6,010 bases of DNA from Spirochaetota bacterium (GCA_022709445.1 JAKLIU010000128.1:1-6010), one strand, 5' to 3'. Positions 1 through 5,710 are shown, counted from the first letter of the stretch. Numbers and translations are program-made. Notes: generated by a model not told the origin, from the sequence alone.

Positions 1-2097
1 CCCCCGGCCCCCACGAACAGGCCGCCGGTCACCGACGGGGACGTTCGTTGCCTGGTTGCCTCGGGCACGACGGTCTATGCCGGTGGCGATTTCAGCCTGA
101 TCGGGCCGTTGACCGGGAAGTTCTCCGTGACCGGCGTGGCCTCGGGAAAACCGGACCTGGGAATGCCGGTGGTGGACTCGGCGGCCGCCGACGGGGCAGT
201 GCACGCCATCGAGCCGGACGGCCGGGGCGGCTGGTACATAGGCGGGAAGTTCGACACGGTGGGCGGGCTTCCCCGCGCCTGCCTGGCGCACATCCTGCCC
301 GACGGGAGCGTCTCCGACTGGAATCCCGGGCTGAGCGCCCCGGCGACCGGATTCGTGAATTCGCTGTCGCTCTCCGGCGGCCTTCTGTACCTGGGCGGCT
401 CGTTCACGGCCATAGGCGGGGTGGCCCGCGCCAACCTGGCCGCGGTGGACGCGGCTGACGGTGCCGTGGCCGCGTGGAACCCGGGCGCCAACGGCCCGGT
501 GTCAGCACTGGTCGCGGACGGCGCCACGGTTCATGTGGGCGGGACCTTCACCAGCGCGGGCGGGGCGGCGAGGACCAACCTGGCCTGCATCGACGCGGTC
601 AACGGGAGCGCCACCGCCTGGATCATGAACGCGACGGGCGGGGCGGTGGAAGCCCTGCTGGTCGACGGCACGACCCTCTACCTGGCCGGGGCCTTCACCG
701 CGGTCGGGGGCCAGGCGCGCAACCGTGCGGCCTCGACGGACCTGGTCACCGGCGCGCTGAACGCGTGGAACCCCAACTGCAACGGGGCCGTTCGCGCCCT
801 GGGCATTTCCGGCGGTCGGGTCTACCTGGGCGGGGCATTCAGCGCGGTTTCCGGCGCGCCGCGCTCGAGGCTGGCTGCGGTGGACGGGACGACCGGCGCT
901 CTCGCGCCCTGGGATCCCGGCTGCGGCGGGGAAGTCCGGGCCCTGGCCCTGTCCGGCGGCCGCCTGTACGCCGGAGGATCGTTCGAGAGCGCGGGCGGCT
1001 GCGCCCGGGACCGCGTCGCGGCCTTTGATCCCGGCTCCGGCGTTCTCCTGTCCTGGGAGTCGCCTGCCAACGGCGCGGTGCGTGCTCTGGAAGCCGGAAC
1101 CGCCGGTGCCCTGGCGGTCGGCGGGGAGTTCACGGGTATCGGGATGGAGCGACGGCGGAACCTGGCTTCCTTCGACGCGGTCGGCGGCCAGATCCTCGCG
1201 TTCCGTCCGGATCCAGACGGGACGGTGCGCGCGATGGCCGTGGGCGGCGGCGCCGTGTTCGCGGGCGGGGACTTCCTGAACGCCGGCGGGAGGCCGCGTA
1301 CCCGGGTCGCCGGTCTCGATCCGGCGAGCGGCAAGGCCACGGCTTTCTCCGCCACGGCCGACGATACCGTGCTGGCCCTGGCGCTGGACGACGGAATGCT
1401 GTACCTGGGGGGCGAGTTCCTGGCGGTCGGCCACGCGGGCCTGTCCTGGGCGATCCAGGGAGCGGCCTCCGTGGACGCGCGTACCGGCGAAGTCTCGGAT
1501 TGGAGCCCCGGCACGGACGGGACCGTGCGCGCCTTCGCGATCCGCGGCAGGCAGCTGTTCCTGGGCGGCGATTTCCTGAACGTCACCGGTCCCGCCGGCG
1601 CCCCGGTAGCGCGCTCACGGCTTGCCTGCTTCGACCTGGACTCGGGCCTTGCCGACGGAACCTGGAATCCCGCCGCCAGCGGTCCCGTGCATGCGCTGGC
1701 CGTGTGCGGTTCCTCTCTGGCGGTCGGCGGGCTCTTCGCCACCGTGGCGGGCGCGACCAGGACCAACGTGGCCCTGGTGTCGGCCGACTCGGTGACCGTG
1801 TCCGCCTGGGCCTGGAACGCAACGGGCGGGATGGTCAGCGCCTTCTCGGCCGAGGCGGGGATGCTCTACGCGGCCGGCGCGTTCACCTCGTTCGCGGGAA
1901 CGGCCGGCCTGGGACGGCACGGATCCGCCCGGCTGGATGACGGCGGGGCGGGGACCTGGAGGCCGGTGGCCGACGCGGCGGCCTTTGCGTCCGCGGCGGC
2001 AGGCGGCCGCATCTGGACGGGTGGTTCCTTCGCGCAGCTCGGCGGCAAGTCCCGCTCGTCCATCGCGGCGGTGGCGCCCGACGGCACGGTGTGGTGA
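1..2097 (+). CDS. Delta-60 repeat (DUF5122-like) beta-propeller protein, 5' partial
   Basis: The frame is open from base 1 to the TGA at 2095-2097, giving 698 visible residues. A TTG at 109 is not the start, because a repeat unit is already under way at base 43; the true start lies left of the window. The protein is almost entirely tandem units of the form V-x-A-L-x-x-x-G-x-x-L-Y-x-G-G-x-F-x-x-x-G-G-x-x-R-x-x-L-A-x-x-D-x-x-x-G-x-x-x-x-W-x-P. About 14 copies are visible. This matches the delta-60 repeat / DUF5122 beta-propeller family, which is mostly found in large secreted or surface proteins. No enzyme motif, membrane segment or C-terminal sorting domain is visible, and the signal peptide, if any, is outside the window. 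The last unit ends abruptly at GTVW, without its closing strand, which fits a possible frameshift near the stop. A structural, adhesive or binding role is inference; the ligand is unknown. Confidence 0.88.
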   Translation, partial: PPAPTNRPPVTDGDVRCLVASGTTVYAGGDFSLIGPLTGKFSVTGVASGKPDLGMPVVDSAAADGAVHAIEPDGRGGWYIGGKFDTVGGLPRACLAHILPDGSVSDWNPGLSAPATGFVNSLSLSGGLLYLGGSFTAIGGVARANLAAVDAADGAVAAWNPGANGPVSALVADGATVHVGGTFTSAGGAARTNLACIDAVNGSATAWIMNATGGAVEALLVDGTTLYLAGAFTAVGGQARNRAASTDLVTGALNAWNPNCNGAVRALGISGGRVYLGGAFSAVSGAPRSRLAAVDGTTGALAPWDPGCGGEVRALALSGGRLYAGGSFESAGGCARDRVAAFDPGSGVLLSWESPANGAVRALEAGTAGALAVGGEFTGIGMERRRNLASFDAVGGQILAFRPDPDGTVRAMAVGGGAVFAGGDFLNAGGRPRTRVAGLDPASGKATAFSATADDTVLALALDDGMLYLGGEFLAVGHAGLSWAIQGAASVDARTGEVSDWSPGTDGTVRAFAIRGRQLFLGGDFLNVTGPAGAPVARSRLACFDLDSGLADGTWNPAASGPVHALAVCGSSLAVGGLFATVAGATRTNVALVSADSVTVSAWAWNATGGMVSAFSAEAGMLYAAGAFTSFAGTAGLGRHGSARLDDGGAGTWRPVADAAAFASAAAGGRIWTGGSFAQLGGKSRSSIAAVAPDGTVW
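43..2094 (+). repeat. Tandem array of about 14 propeller repeats in the coding sequence
   Basis: Each unit opens with a codon for Val, or a hydrophobic equivalent, in the V-x-A-L context. These codons lie at about 43, 199, 355, 499, 646, 790, 934, 1078, 1225, 1369, 1525, 1687, 1834 and 1984. The spacing is 144-162 bp (48-54 residues), most often 144-147. The GG-x-F turn and the W-N-P end are the best kept positions. The first visible unit (43-198) and the units at 1369, 1525 and 1834 carry insertions or loss of consensus; the last is incomplete. The units resemble one another at protein level but diverge at nucleotide level, so the array looks old rather than recently expanded. Confidence 0.85.
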
Positions 2098-2167
2098 CGG
2101 CGAGGGGCGCGAACGCGAACTCTACGCGCTCACCAGCCCGTTCGGGAGCGTCTTCATCACTGAATGA
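2096..2167 (+). other. Possible out-of-frame C-terminal continuation of the propeller gene
   Basis: Directly after the TGA at 2095-2097, the frame one base later reads DGEGRERELYALTSPFGSVF and then ITE before a TGA at 2165-2167. In this stretch nearly every codon ends in G or C, as in the real genes here. The original frame beyond its stop does not show this bias. Skipping the single T at 2095 would join GTVW directly to DGEG. This may be the original C-terminus separated by a one-base insertion or sequencing error, or it may be chance in GC-rich DNA. It would overlap the 3' end of the convergent DUF3597 gene by 11 bp. Confidence 0.3.
2127..2150. terminator. Weak hairpin between the convergent genes
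   Basis: CGCTC (2127-2131) and GAGCG (2146-2150) can pair, with a short CC/GG inner stem. The hairpin sits in the 59-bp gap between the propeller stop and the DUF3597 stop, where a terminator would be expected. The following plus-strand bases (TCTTCATCACT) are only modestly T-rich, and no clear U-tract exists on either strand. This is at best a weak or Rho-assisted site. Confidence 0.2.
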
Positions 2168-2492
2168 GGCCCCGGGGCACCGTCCCGCCCTTGTCCGCGA
2201 AGGCCTTGATCACGGCCTTGTGCAGGGCGATGTTCTGTTCCGCGCTGCCGTGCGGGCCGGCGTTGACGCCCAGCTCGGCGGCCAGGACCTTGCGGGCCGC
2301 CAGGCTGGAGTCCTTGCCCAGGAGCTTGAGCAGGTCCACGATGGAAACCCGCCAGTTGCCCCCGCCGTTCTTTGCCGCGGCCAGCTTGACGAGCGCGGCC
2401 TCCACGTCCACTCCCTTGAGGCTTCCCTCCACCGAACCGGCCGGGGCCGGCTTGCCGCGCACTTTGTCCGCCAGGTCATCGACTATCTGCAT
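2157..2492 (-). CDS. DUF3597 domain-containing protein
   Basis: This is a 111-residue protein. Residues about 45-111 carry the DUF3597 hallmark: NWRVSIVDLLKLLGKDSSLA, followed by ARKVLAAELG, then S-A-E-Q-N-I-A-L-H-K and a C-terminal GGTVPRGLIQ. The molecular function of the family is not established. Many members begin with a short hydrophobic/basic segment (SIFSKIL-like) and an Ala/Pro-rich linker. Here the N-terminus (MQIVDDLADKVRGKPAPAGS) lacks that segment and keeps only a short linker. There is no signal peptide or membrane helix, so it is probably cytoplasmic. The ATG at 2492 is supported by a GGAAGGA ribosome-binding site six bases upstream. It lies 64 bp downstream of the XRE-cyclase gene on the same strand and could share its transcript, although a separate promoter is plausible in the gap. 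Confidence 0.88.
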   Translation of the reverse strand: MQIVDDLADKVRGKPAPAGSVEGSLKGVDVEAALVKLAAAKNGGGNWRVSIVDLLKLLGKDSSLAARKVLAAELGVNAGPHGSAEQNIALHKAVIKAFADKGGTVPRGLIQ

Positions 2493-2532
2493 CGCGTGTT
2501 CCTTCCATTGAAGTCAGATGGCTGCTGACTCA

Positions 2533-2560
2533 ATTCTGGGCCGCGCGGCGGCATTGTCAA
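2533..2560 (-). promoter_or_regulatory. Candidate sigma70-type promoter for the DUF3597 gene
   Basis: On the minus strand a perfect TTGACA (2560-2555) is followed after 16 bases by CAGAAT (2538-2533), which matches four of six -10 positions. The -35 box overlaps the stop codon of the upstream XRE-cyclase gene. The spacer contains the perfect palindrome GCCGCGCGGC (2540-2549), which could be an operator or simply GC-rich chance. The predicted start would lie about 35 bases before the DUF3597 start codon. Confidence 0.42.
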
Positions 2561-3291
2561 GAGATGCCCAGCACCTCGTGGAAGGTGGCCGGTTCCGCCG
2601 AACCCGGCACGGGGACGGATTCTGAGAAGCCGAGAGACAGTCTGGAGCGGACGGGATCCACCGCGCCGGCGCTGGCCGCCACCAGGCTGGGCGCGCGCCT
2701 CTTGGCCCAGGGCTGGAGGGCAGAGGCCAGGTTCACCGTGCCGCCCAGGACGTCCGGACGGGCGTGCAGGGGATGGCCGAGCGGGCCCATCCAGACCGGG
2801 CCGCTGGCGATTGAAAAGCGCGTCGGCGCGGTGACGGCGGTCCTGGCCTCGAAGATGGCCATGAAGGCGCGCTCGCGGTGGCGCTCGCCGACGAAGACGC
2901 ACAGGAGCTCGTCGCCTATGCACTTGATGGGCAGGCCGTCGCGGGCGAGCATGTGCTCGGTGACGGGATAGAACCAGGTGTTGAGCGCTATGGCCAGGTC
3001 CGCCGGCGGGAGGGCCATGGCCAGGTCGCTGAAGTTCTCCATGTCCGCGAACACCACGCTGGCCTCCACGGTGCGCTTCTCGCGCCACCTGGAGCACAGG
3101 AGCGTGTCCACGGAAGCGCCGAGCAGCTCGGACAGGGCGGGAAGCATGGCGATGTCCGGGGCGTTCTCGCCCCGTTCCCATTTGGACACGGCCTGGGGGC
3201 TCACCTGCAGGGCCGAGGCCAGGTCGTTCTGGGTGAAGCCCAGCCGCGTGCGGTAGGTCTTGATCACGTTCCCCAAATCCTCGAGCAGCAT
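2557..3291 (-). CDS. XRE helix-turn-helix protein fused to a class III nucleotide cyclase-like domain
   Basis: This is a 244-residue protein. Residues 6-61 form a typical XRE/Cro-C1 DNA-binding domain (GFTQNDLASALQVSPQAVSK, then WERG). Residues 75-200 match the class III adenylate/guanylate cyclase homology domain. FADMENFSD supplies metal-binding Asp83, and KCIGDELLCVF supplies Lys123 and metal-binding Asp127. DVLGGTVNLASAL supplies Asp180 and Asn187. Lys123 and Asp180 correspond to the adenine-recognition pair. The transition-state arginine expected four residues after Asn187 is Ala191, so catalysis may be weak or lost. The last ~45 residues have no recognisable domain. There is no signal peptide or membrane segment, so it is predicted cytoplasmic and DNA-binding. 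The frame is open upstream to 3690, but the ATG at 3291 has an AAGGAGG site five bases before it and starts exactly at the HTH. It is divergent from the etf operon; regulation of etf or of itself is inference. Confidence 0.88.
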   Translation of the reverse strand: MLLEDLGNVIKTYRTRLGFTQNDLASALQVSPQAVSKWERGENAPDIAMLPALSELLGASVDTLLCSRWREKRTVEASVVFADMENFSDLAMALPPADLAIALNTWFYPVTEHMLARDGLPIKCIGDELLCVFVGERHRERAFMAIFEARTAVTAPTRFSIASGPVWMGPLGHPLHARPDVLGGTVNLASALQPWAKRRAPSLVAASAGAVDPVRSRLSLGFSESVPVPGSAEPATFHEVLGIS

Positions 3292-3296
3292 GTCCG

Positions 3297-3303
3297 CCTC
3301 CTT
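3297..3303 (-). promoter_or_regulatory. Ribosome-binding site that fixes the XRE-cyclase start
   Basis: AAGGAGG lies five bases upstream of the ATG at 3291. It is the best Shine-Dalgarno match in the long open frame and supports the 244-residue product over N-terminally extended versions. Those extensions are Arg/Pro/Ala-rich and look noncoding. Confidence 0.75.
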
Positions 3304-3319
3304 GTTCTCCGTGGACAAG
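3301..3319 (-). promoter_or_regulatory. Operator-like dyad before the XRE-cyclase gene
   Basis: The minus strand reads CTTGTCCACGGAGAACAAG, a 19-bp imperfect palindrome with 7 of 9 pairs matching around a central G (half-site CTTGTnCnC). It lies between the candidate -10 element and the start codon, overlaps the edge of the ribosome-binding site and would cover the likely transcription start. XRE proteins commonly bind such dyads and repress their own genes, so autoregulation is a reasonable inference. Confidence 0.35.
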
Positions 3320-3326
3320 GATAGCA
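3318..3326 (-). promoter_or_regulatory. Candidate extended -10 promoter of the XRE-cyclase gene
   Basis: The minus strand carries TGCTATCCT, an extended -10 (TG-n-TATCCT) at 3326-3318. No convincing -35 box is found 16-18 bases further upstream, which is tolerable for extended -10 promoters. Transcription would begin near 3311 and give a leader of about 20 bases. The same TATCCT hexamer is the -10 candidate on the etf side. Confidence 0.33.
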
Positions 3327-3479
3327 CGCGGGCAGGACGGGCGGTATGGCGGTATCGTGGAGAGGATTCCCCGGATGGTTGCGCGCCAGGGATCGAAGCG
3401 GGCAGCCCGCACCGCAGGCGTCGCGGCGGCGCCCGCGTCGCTGCGGCGCCGAGGAGCGTACTACCCGCGGAGAGCCCGA

Positions 3480-3511
3480 CGGCATCGCGGCGCACGGGCG
3501 GCGCGATGCCG
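3480..3511. repeat. Perfect 10-bp inverted repeat with 12-bp loop
   Basis: CGGCATCGCG (3480-3489) is the exact reverse complement of CGCGATGCCG (3502-3511), separated by 12 bases. An 8-bp palindrome, GGGCGCCC (3512-3519), follows directly. No T-run follows on either strand, so it does not look like an intrinsic terminator. It could be a protein-binding site or a structured RNA element, or it could be chance in GC-rich DNA. Confidence 0.5.
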
Positions 3512-3550
3512 GGGCGCCCGAGATAAAGTGAACAATGCATCACTGGAGCG

Positions 3551-3571
3551 GCGACCGGGAAGGAAGGTCGC
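3551..3571. repeat. Short inverted repeat (6-bp arms, 9-base purine loop)
   Basis: GCGACC (3551-3556) and GGTCGC (3566-3571) flank the purine-only loop GGGAAGGAA. It lies about 100 bp upstream of the etf promoter candidate. Function is unknown and the arms are short enough to be chance. Confidence 0.25.
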
Positions 3572-3656
3572 GGGGACGGTCCGGCCGCTACGGCTGCGCG
3601 ACGGAGTGCCCGCGGGCCGCCCCGGACGATCACCGGGCCAGCCGGGGAACCTGCCC

Positions 3657-3685
3657 TTGATTTTGTTGACAAGTACCTGTATCCT
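3657..3685 (+). promoter_or_regulatory. Candidate sigma70-type promoter of the etf operon
   Basis: TTGATT (3657-3662) is separated by exactly 17 bases from TATCCT (3680-3685), each matching the consensus at four of six positions. The stretch is the most AT-rich part of the divergent region. A perfect TTGACA (3666-3671) is also present but only 8 bases from TATCCT, so it cannot serve as the -35 for this -10. TGACA (3667-3671) and TGTCA (3685-3689) form an inverted repeat around the -10 that could be a regulator site. The leader to etfB would be about 80 bases. Confidence 0.42.
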
Positions 3686-3762
3686 GTCACGGCCCGGTTG
3701 CCGTCCGTCCCGTCAATGGAAGGAAGGCGGCCGGACGAATTCCGACGCGCAAGCAGAAAGCC

Positions 3763-3768
3763 AGGAGG
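3763..3768 (+). promoter_or_regulatory. Ribosome-binding site that fixes the etfB start
   Basis: AGGAGG sits five bases before the ATG at 3774. It decides the start against a long in-frame upstream extension that is open back to 3357. Confidence 0.8.
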
Positions 3769-3773
3769 GATCG

Positions 3774-4667
3774 ATGAGCCTCAATATCGTGGTGCTCGTC
3801 AAGCAGGTGCCGGACACCAAGAACGTGACCGGGAAAGCCATGAAGGACGACGGAACCGTGAACCGCGCCGCGTTGCCGGCCATCTTCAATCCGGAGGACC
3901 TGCACGCCCTGGAAGCGGCGCTCACGGTCAAGGACCGGAATCCCGGCACGCGCGTCAACGTGATCACCATGGGCCCGCCCAGCGCCGCCCAGGTGCTCAA
4001 GGAAAGCCTCTACCGCGGGGCGGACTTCGTGGCGCTGATATCGGACCGCAAGTTCGCGGGCGCCGACACCCTGGCCACCTCCTACGCGCTCAAGTGCGCC
4101 ATCGAGAAGATAGGCGGCGTGGACCTGGTGTTCTGCGGCAGGCAGGCCATCGACGGCGACACCGCCCAGGTGGGCCCGCAGACCGCCGAGAAGCTGGGCA
4201 TGAACCAGGTGACCTGCGTGAGCGCCTTCGGCGCCGAAACGAACGCGGTGGACGCGAAGAAGCGTACCATCACGGCCCGCCGCTCCATCGAGGGCGGCTA
4301 CGAGGTGGTCAGGACCAAGATGCCTGCCCTGCTGACCTTCACCGACGAGGGCTTCTCGCCCCGGCCGCCCTCCGCCCGCCGCGTCATGGCCTACAAGAAC
4401 GCGGTTGCCGCCGCCACCAACGACGCCAGCTACGACGAGTGCTACATGAACGCCAGCGCCTGCAAGGACGACGAGATCATCGTGCTCTGGGACATCGCGT
4501 CCATCAAGGCCGACCCCGAGTCCTGCGGCCTGGCCGGCTCGCCCACCAAGGTCAAGAAGATCGACTCGGTGGTGCTGACCGCCCAGGACATACGCATGAT
4601 CGACAACACGGAGGAGGGCATCGCCCGCCTCGTCCACGAACTGATCGCCGACCATACCATCGGCTGA
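3774..4667 (+). CDS. etfB: Electron transfer flavoprotein subunit beta
   Basis: This 297-residue protein is the small subunit of the cytoplasmic EtfAB heterodimer, which carries electrons between acyl-CoA dehydrogenases and other redox partners. Family marks are the N-terminal IVVLVKQVPDT (residues 5-15), FNPEDLHALEAAL (38-50) and the nucleotide-binding stretch CGRQAIDGDTAQVGP (121-135). ARRSIEGGYEVV follows at 169-179 and GLAGSPTKV at 252-260. The DGDTAQVGP version and GSPTKV tail are those of ETFs from anaerobes, including proven electron-bifurcating ETFs. Mitochondrial-type subunits instead have a D-D/N-x-N-x-T-G form and are shorter, about 255 residues. The motif is known to hold FAD in bifurcating ETFs and AMP in canonical ones; which applies here is inference. 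It is first in the operon, 19 bp before etfA. Confidence 0.96.
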   Translation: MSLNIVVLVKQVPDTKNVTGKAMKDDGTVNRAALPAIFNPEDLHALEAALTVKDRNPGTRVNVITMGPPSAAQVLKESLYRGADFVALISDRKFAGADTLATSYALKCAIEKIGGVDLVFCGRQAIDGDTAQVGPQTAEKLGMNQVTCVSAFGAETNAVDAKKRTITARRSIEGGYEVVRTKMPALLTFTDEGFSPRPPSARRVMAYKNAVAAATNDASYDECYMNASACKDDEIIVLWDIASIKADPESCGLAGSPTKVKKIDSVVLTAQDIRMIDNTEEGIARLVHELIADHTIG

Positions 4668-4686
4668 GCCCGTACAGGAGAAACGC

Positions 4687-5700
4687 ATGGACAGCAAGAA
4701 CAACGTCATGGTGTTCATCCAGCAGGATGACGGGGCGATAGCCGACGTGAGCGTGGAACTCCTCTGCAAGGCCCGCGAGCTGGCCGACCGCCTGGGAGTC
4801 GGCGTGGAAGGCGCGCTGGCCGGCTCCGGCATGGAGGCCCGGGCCAAGGAGCTCCTGGCCTGGGGCGTGGACCGGATCAACCTGGTCAGCCACGACGCGC
4901 TGGCCCACTACGCGCCGCTGCCGTACACCAAGGTGATGACGGACCTGATCCGCGAGCGCGAGCCGCAGATCGTGCTCTACGGGGCGACCACCACCGGCCG
5001 CGACCTGGGACCGCGCATCGCCAGCGCGCTCAAGGTGGGCCTGACCGCCGACTGCACCGACCTGCAGATCGGCGACCACGAGCTGCAGGGCAAGCTGTAC
5101 AAGGACATCCTGTACCAGATCCGCCCGGCCTTCGGCGGCAACATCATCGCCACCATCGTCTCGCCGGAGAAGAAGCCCCAGATGGCCACGGTGCGCGAGG
5201 GCGTGATGAAGCTCACGCCCAAGAAGCCCGGCCACAAGGGCGTGGTCGTGGAGACCAAGGCCCAGATAGGCCCCGAGCTCCTGCAGACCGAGCTCCTCGA
5301 GTGCGTCAAGGAAGCCAGGACCGTAAACCTCAAGGGCGCGCAGATCATCGTGTCCGGCGGCATCGGGGCGGGGAGCAAGGAAAACTTCGACCTGATCGCC
5401 AAGCTGGCCCACGCCCTGGGCGCCGAACTGGGCGCGAGCCGCGCCGCGGTGGACGCCGGCTGGGTGGACAAGGCGCACCAGGTGGGGCAGACCGGCACCA
5501 CGGTCCGGCCCAAGCTGTACATAGCCTGCGGCATCTCCGGCTCCATCCAGCACCGGGCGGGCATGGCTGAGTCCTCGCGCATCATCGCCATCAACACCGA
5601 CCCGCACGCGCCCATTTTCCAGATCGCGCACTACGGCATCGTCGGGGACCTGAAAGAGGTCATCCCGGCGTTCATCAAGGCCTACAAGAACAAGGCATAG
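4687..5700 (+). CDS. etfA: Electron transfer flavoprotein subunit alpha
   Basis: This 337-residue protein is the large ETF subunit, whose C-terminal domain binds the mobile FAD. Residues about 7-180 form the N-terminal alpha/beta domain, with TGRDLGPRIASAL (103-115) and QMATVREGVM (165-174). The C-terminal FAD domain follows. It has VSGGIGAG (222-229), GASRAAVDAGW (249-259, including the conserved flavin-contacting Arg252) and QVGQTGTTV (265-273). The family signature LYIACGISGSIQHRAGM is at 277-293, and INTDPHAPIF at 302-311. Length and motifs are complete. There is no N-terminal ferredoxin-like iron-sulfur extension, which some anaerobe EtfA proteins carry. The start has AGGAG six bases upstream. 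Nineteen bp separate it from etfB and 10 bp from the dehydrogenase gene, so translation is probably coupled within one transcript. Confidence 0.97.
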   Translation: MDSKNNVMVFIQQDDGAIADVSVELLCKARELADRLGVGVEGALAGSGMEARAKELLAWGVDRINLVSHDALAHYAPLPYTKVMTDLIREREPQIVLYGATTTGRDLGPRIASALKVGLTADCTDLQIGDHELQGKLYKDILYQIRPAFGGNIIATIVSPEKKPQMATVREGVMKLTPKKPGHKGVVVETKAQIGPELLQTELLECVKEARTVNLKGAQIIVSGGIGAGSKENFDLIAKLAHALGAELGASRAAVDAGWVDKAHQVGQTGTTVRPKLYIACGISGSIQHRAGMAESSRIIAINTDPHAPIFQIAHYGIVGDLKEVIPAFIKAYKNKA

Positions 5701-5710
5701 GGGGAGATCG

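Larger units (their letters stand above)
3292..3773. other. 482-bp divergent intergenic region between the XRE-cyclase gene and etfB
   Basis: No convincing gene is seen here. The frame in phase with etfB is open from 3357, and other frames are also open. Their translations are Arg/Pro/Ala-rich, lack family resemblance and lack a good ribosome-binding site. The region holds an extended -10 and dyad near the minus-strand gene, a perfect 10-bp inverted repeat at 3480-3511, and a short AT-richer patch at 3521-3545. It also holds a 6-bp hairpin at 3551-3571 and the etf promoter candidate at 3657-3685. The only AT-rich interruptions of note are at 3521-3545 and 3657-3690. Confidence 0.6.

Noticed and set aside
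502..1766. Long minus-strand and alternate-frame open frames inside the propeller gene
   Set aside because: They mirror the repeat array and GC bias. They are Arg/Pro/Ala-rich, have no ribosome-binding site and no recognisable domain.
2169..2178. Perfect palindrome GCCCCGGGGC as a terminator
   Set aside because: It lies inside the DUF3597 coding end, has no loop or T-run, and such G/C palindromes are expected in this composition.
2878..3324. 148-codon plus-strand open frame opposite the XRE-cyclase gene
   Set aside because: The minus-strand frame has clear HTH and cyclase motifs with proper codon bias. The plus-strand product is an antisense shadow.
3620..3647. CCCCGG/CCGGGG inverted repeat upstream of the etf promoter
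   Set aside because: The arms are six pure G/C bases with a 16-base loop, which is common by chance in this GC-rich stretch.
3292..3690. N-terminal extension of the XRE-cyclase protein to 377 residues
   Set aside because: The added sequence is low-complexity. The start at 3291 has AAGGAGG at the right distance and coincides with the beginning of the HTH domain.
3713..3725. TCAATGGAAGGAA shared between the etfB leader and, on the other strand, the DUF3597 leader (2499-2511)
   Set aside because: A single 13-base match in 6 kb compared on both strands is close to chance expectation. It includes purine-rich ribosome-binding-like sequence and the two sites differ in position relative to their genes.
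3357..3773. N-terminal extension of EtfB from an in-frame start at 3357
   Set aside because: The extension is Arg-rich and unlike any ETF. The ATG at 3774 has an ideal AGGAGG and begins at the conserved EtfB N-terminus, and a promoter candidate lies inside the extension.
3687..4880. A 397-codon minus-strand open frame opposite etfB, and a 409-codon one opposite etfA (4552-5781)
   Set aside because: Both are antisense shadows created by G/C-biased third positions. Their translations are Gly/Ala/Val/His/Asp-rich with no family resemblance, while the plus strand has unmistakable EtfB and EtfA.
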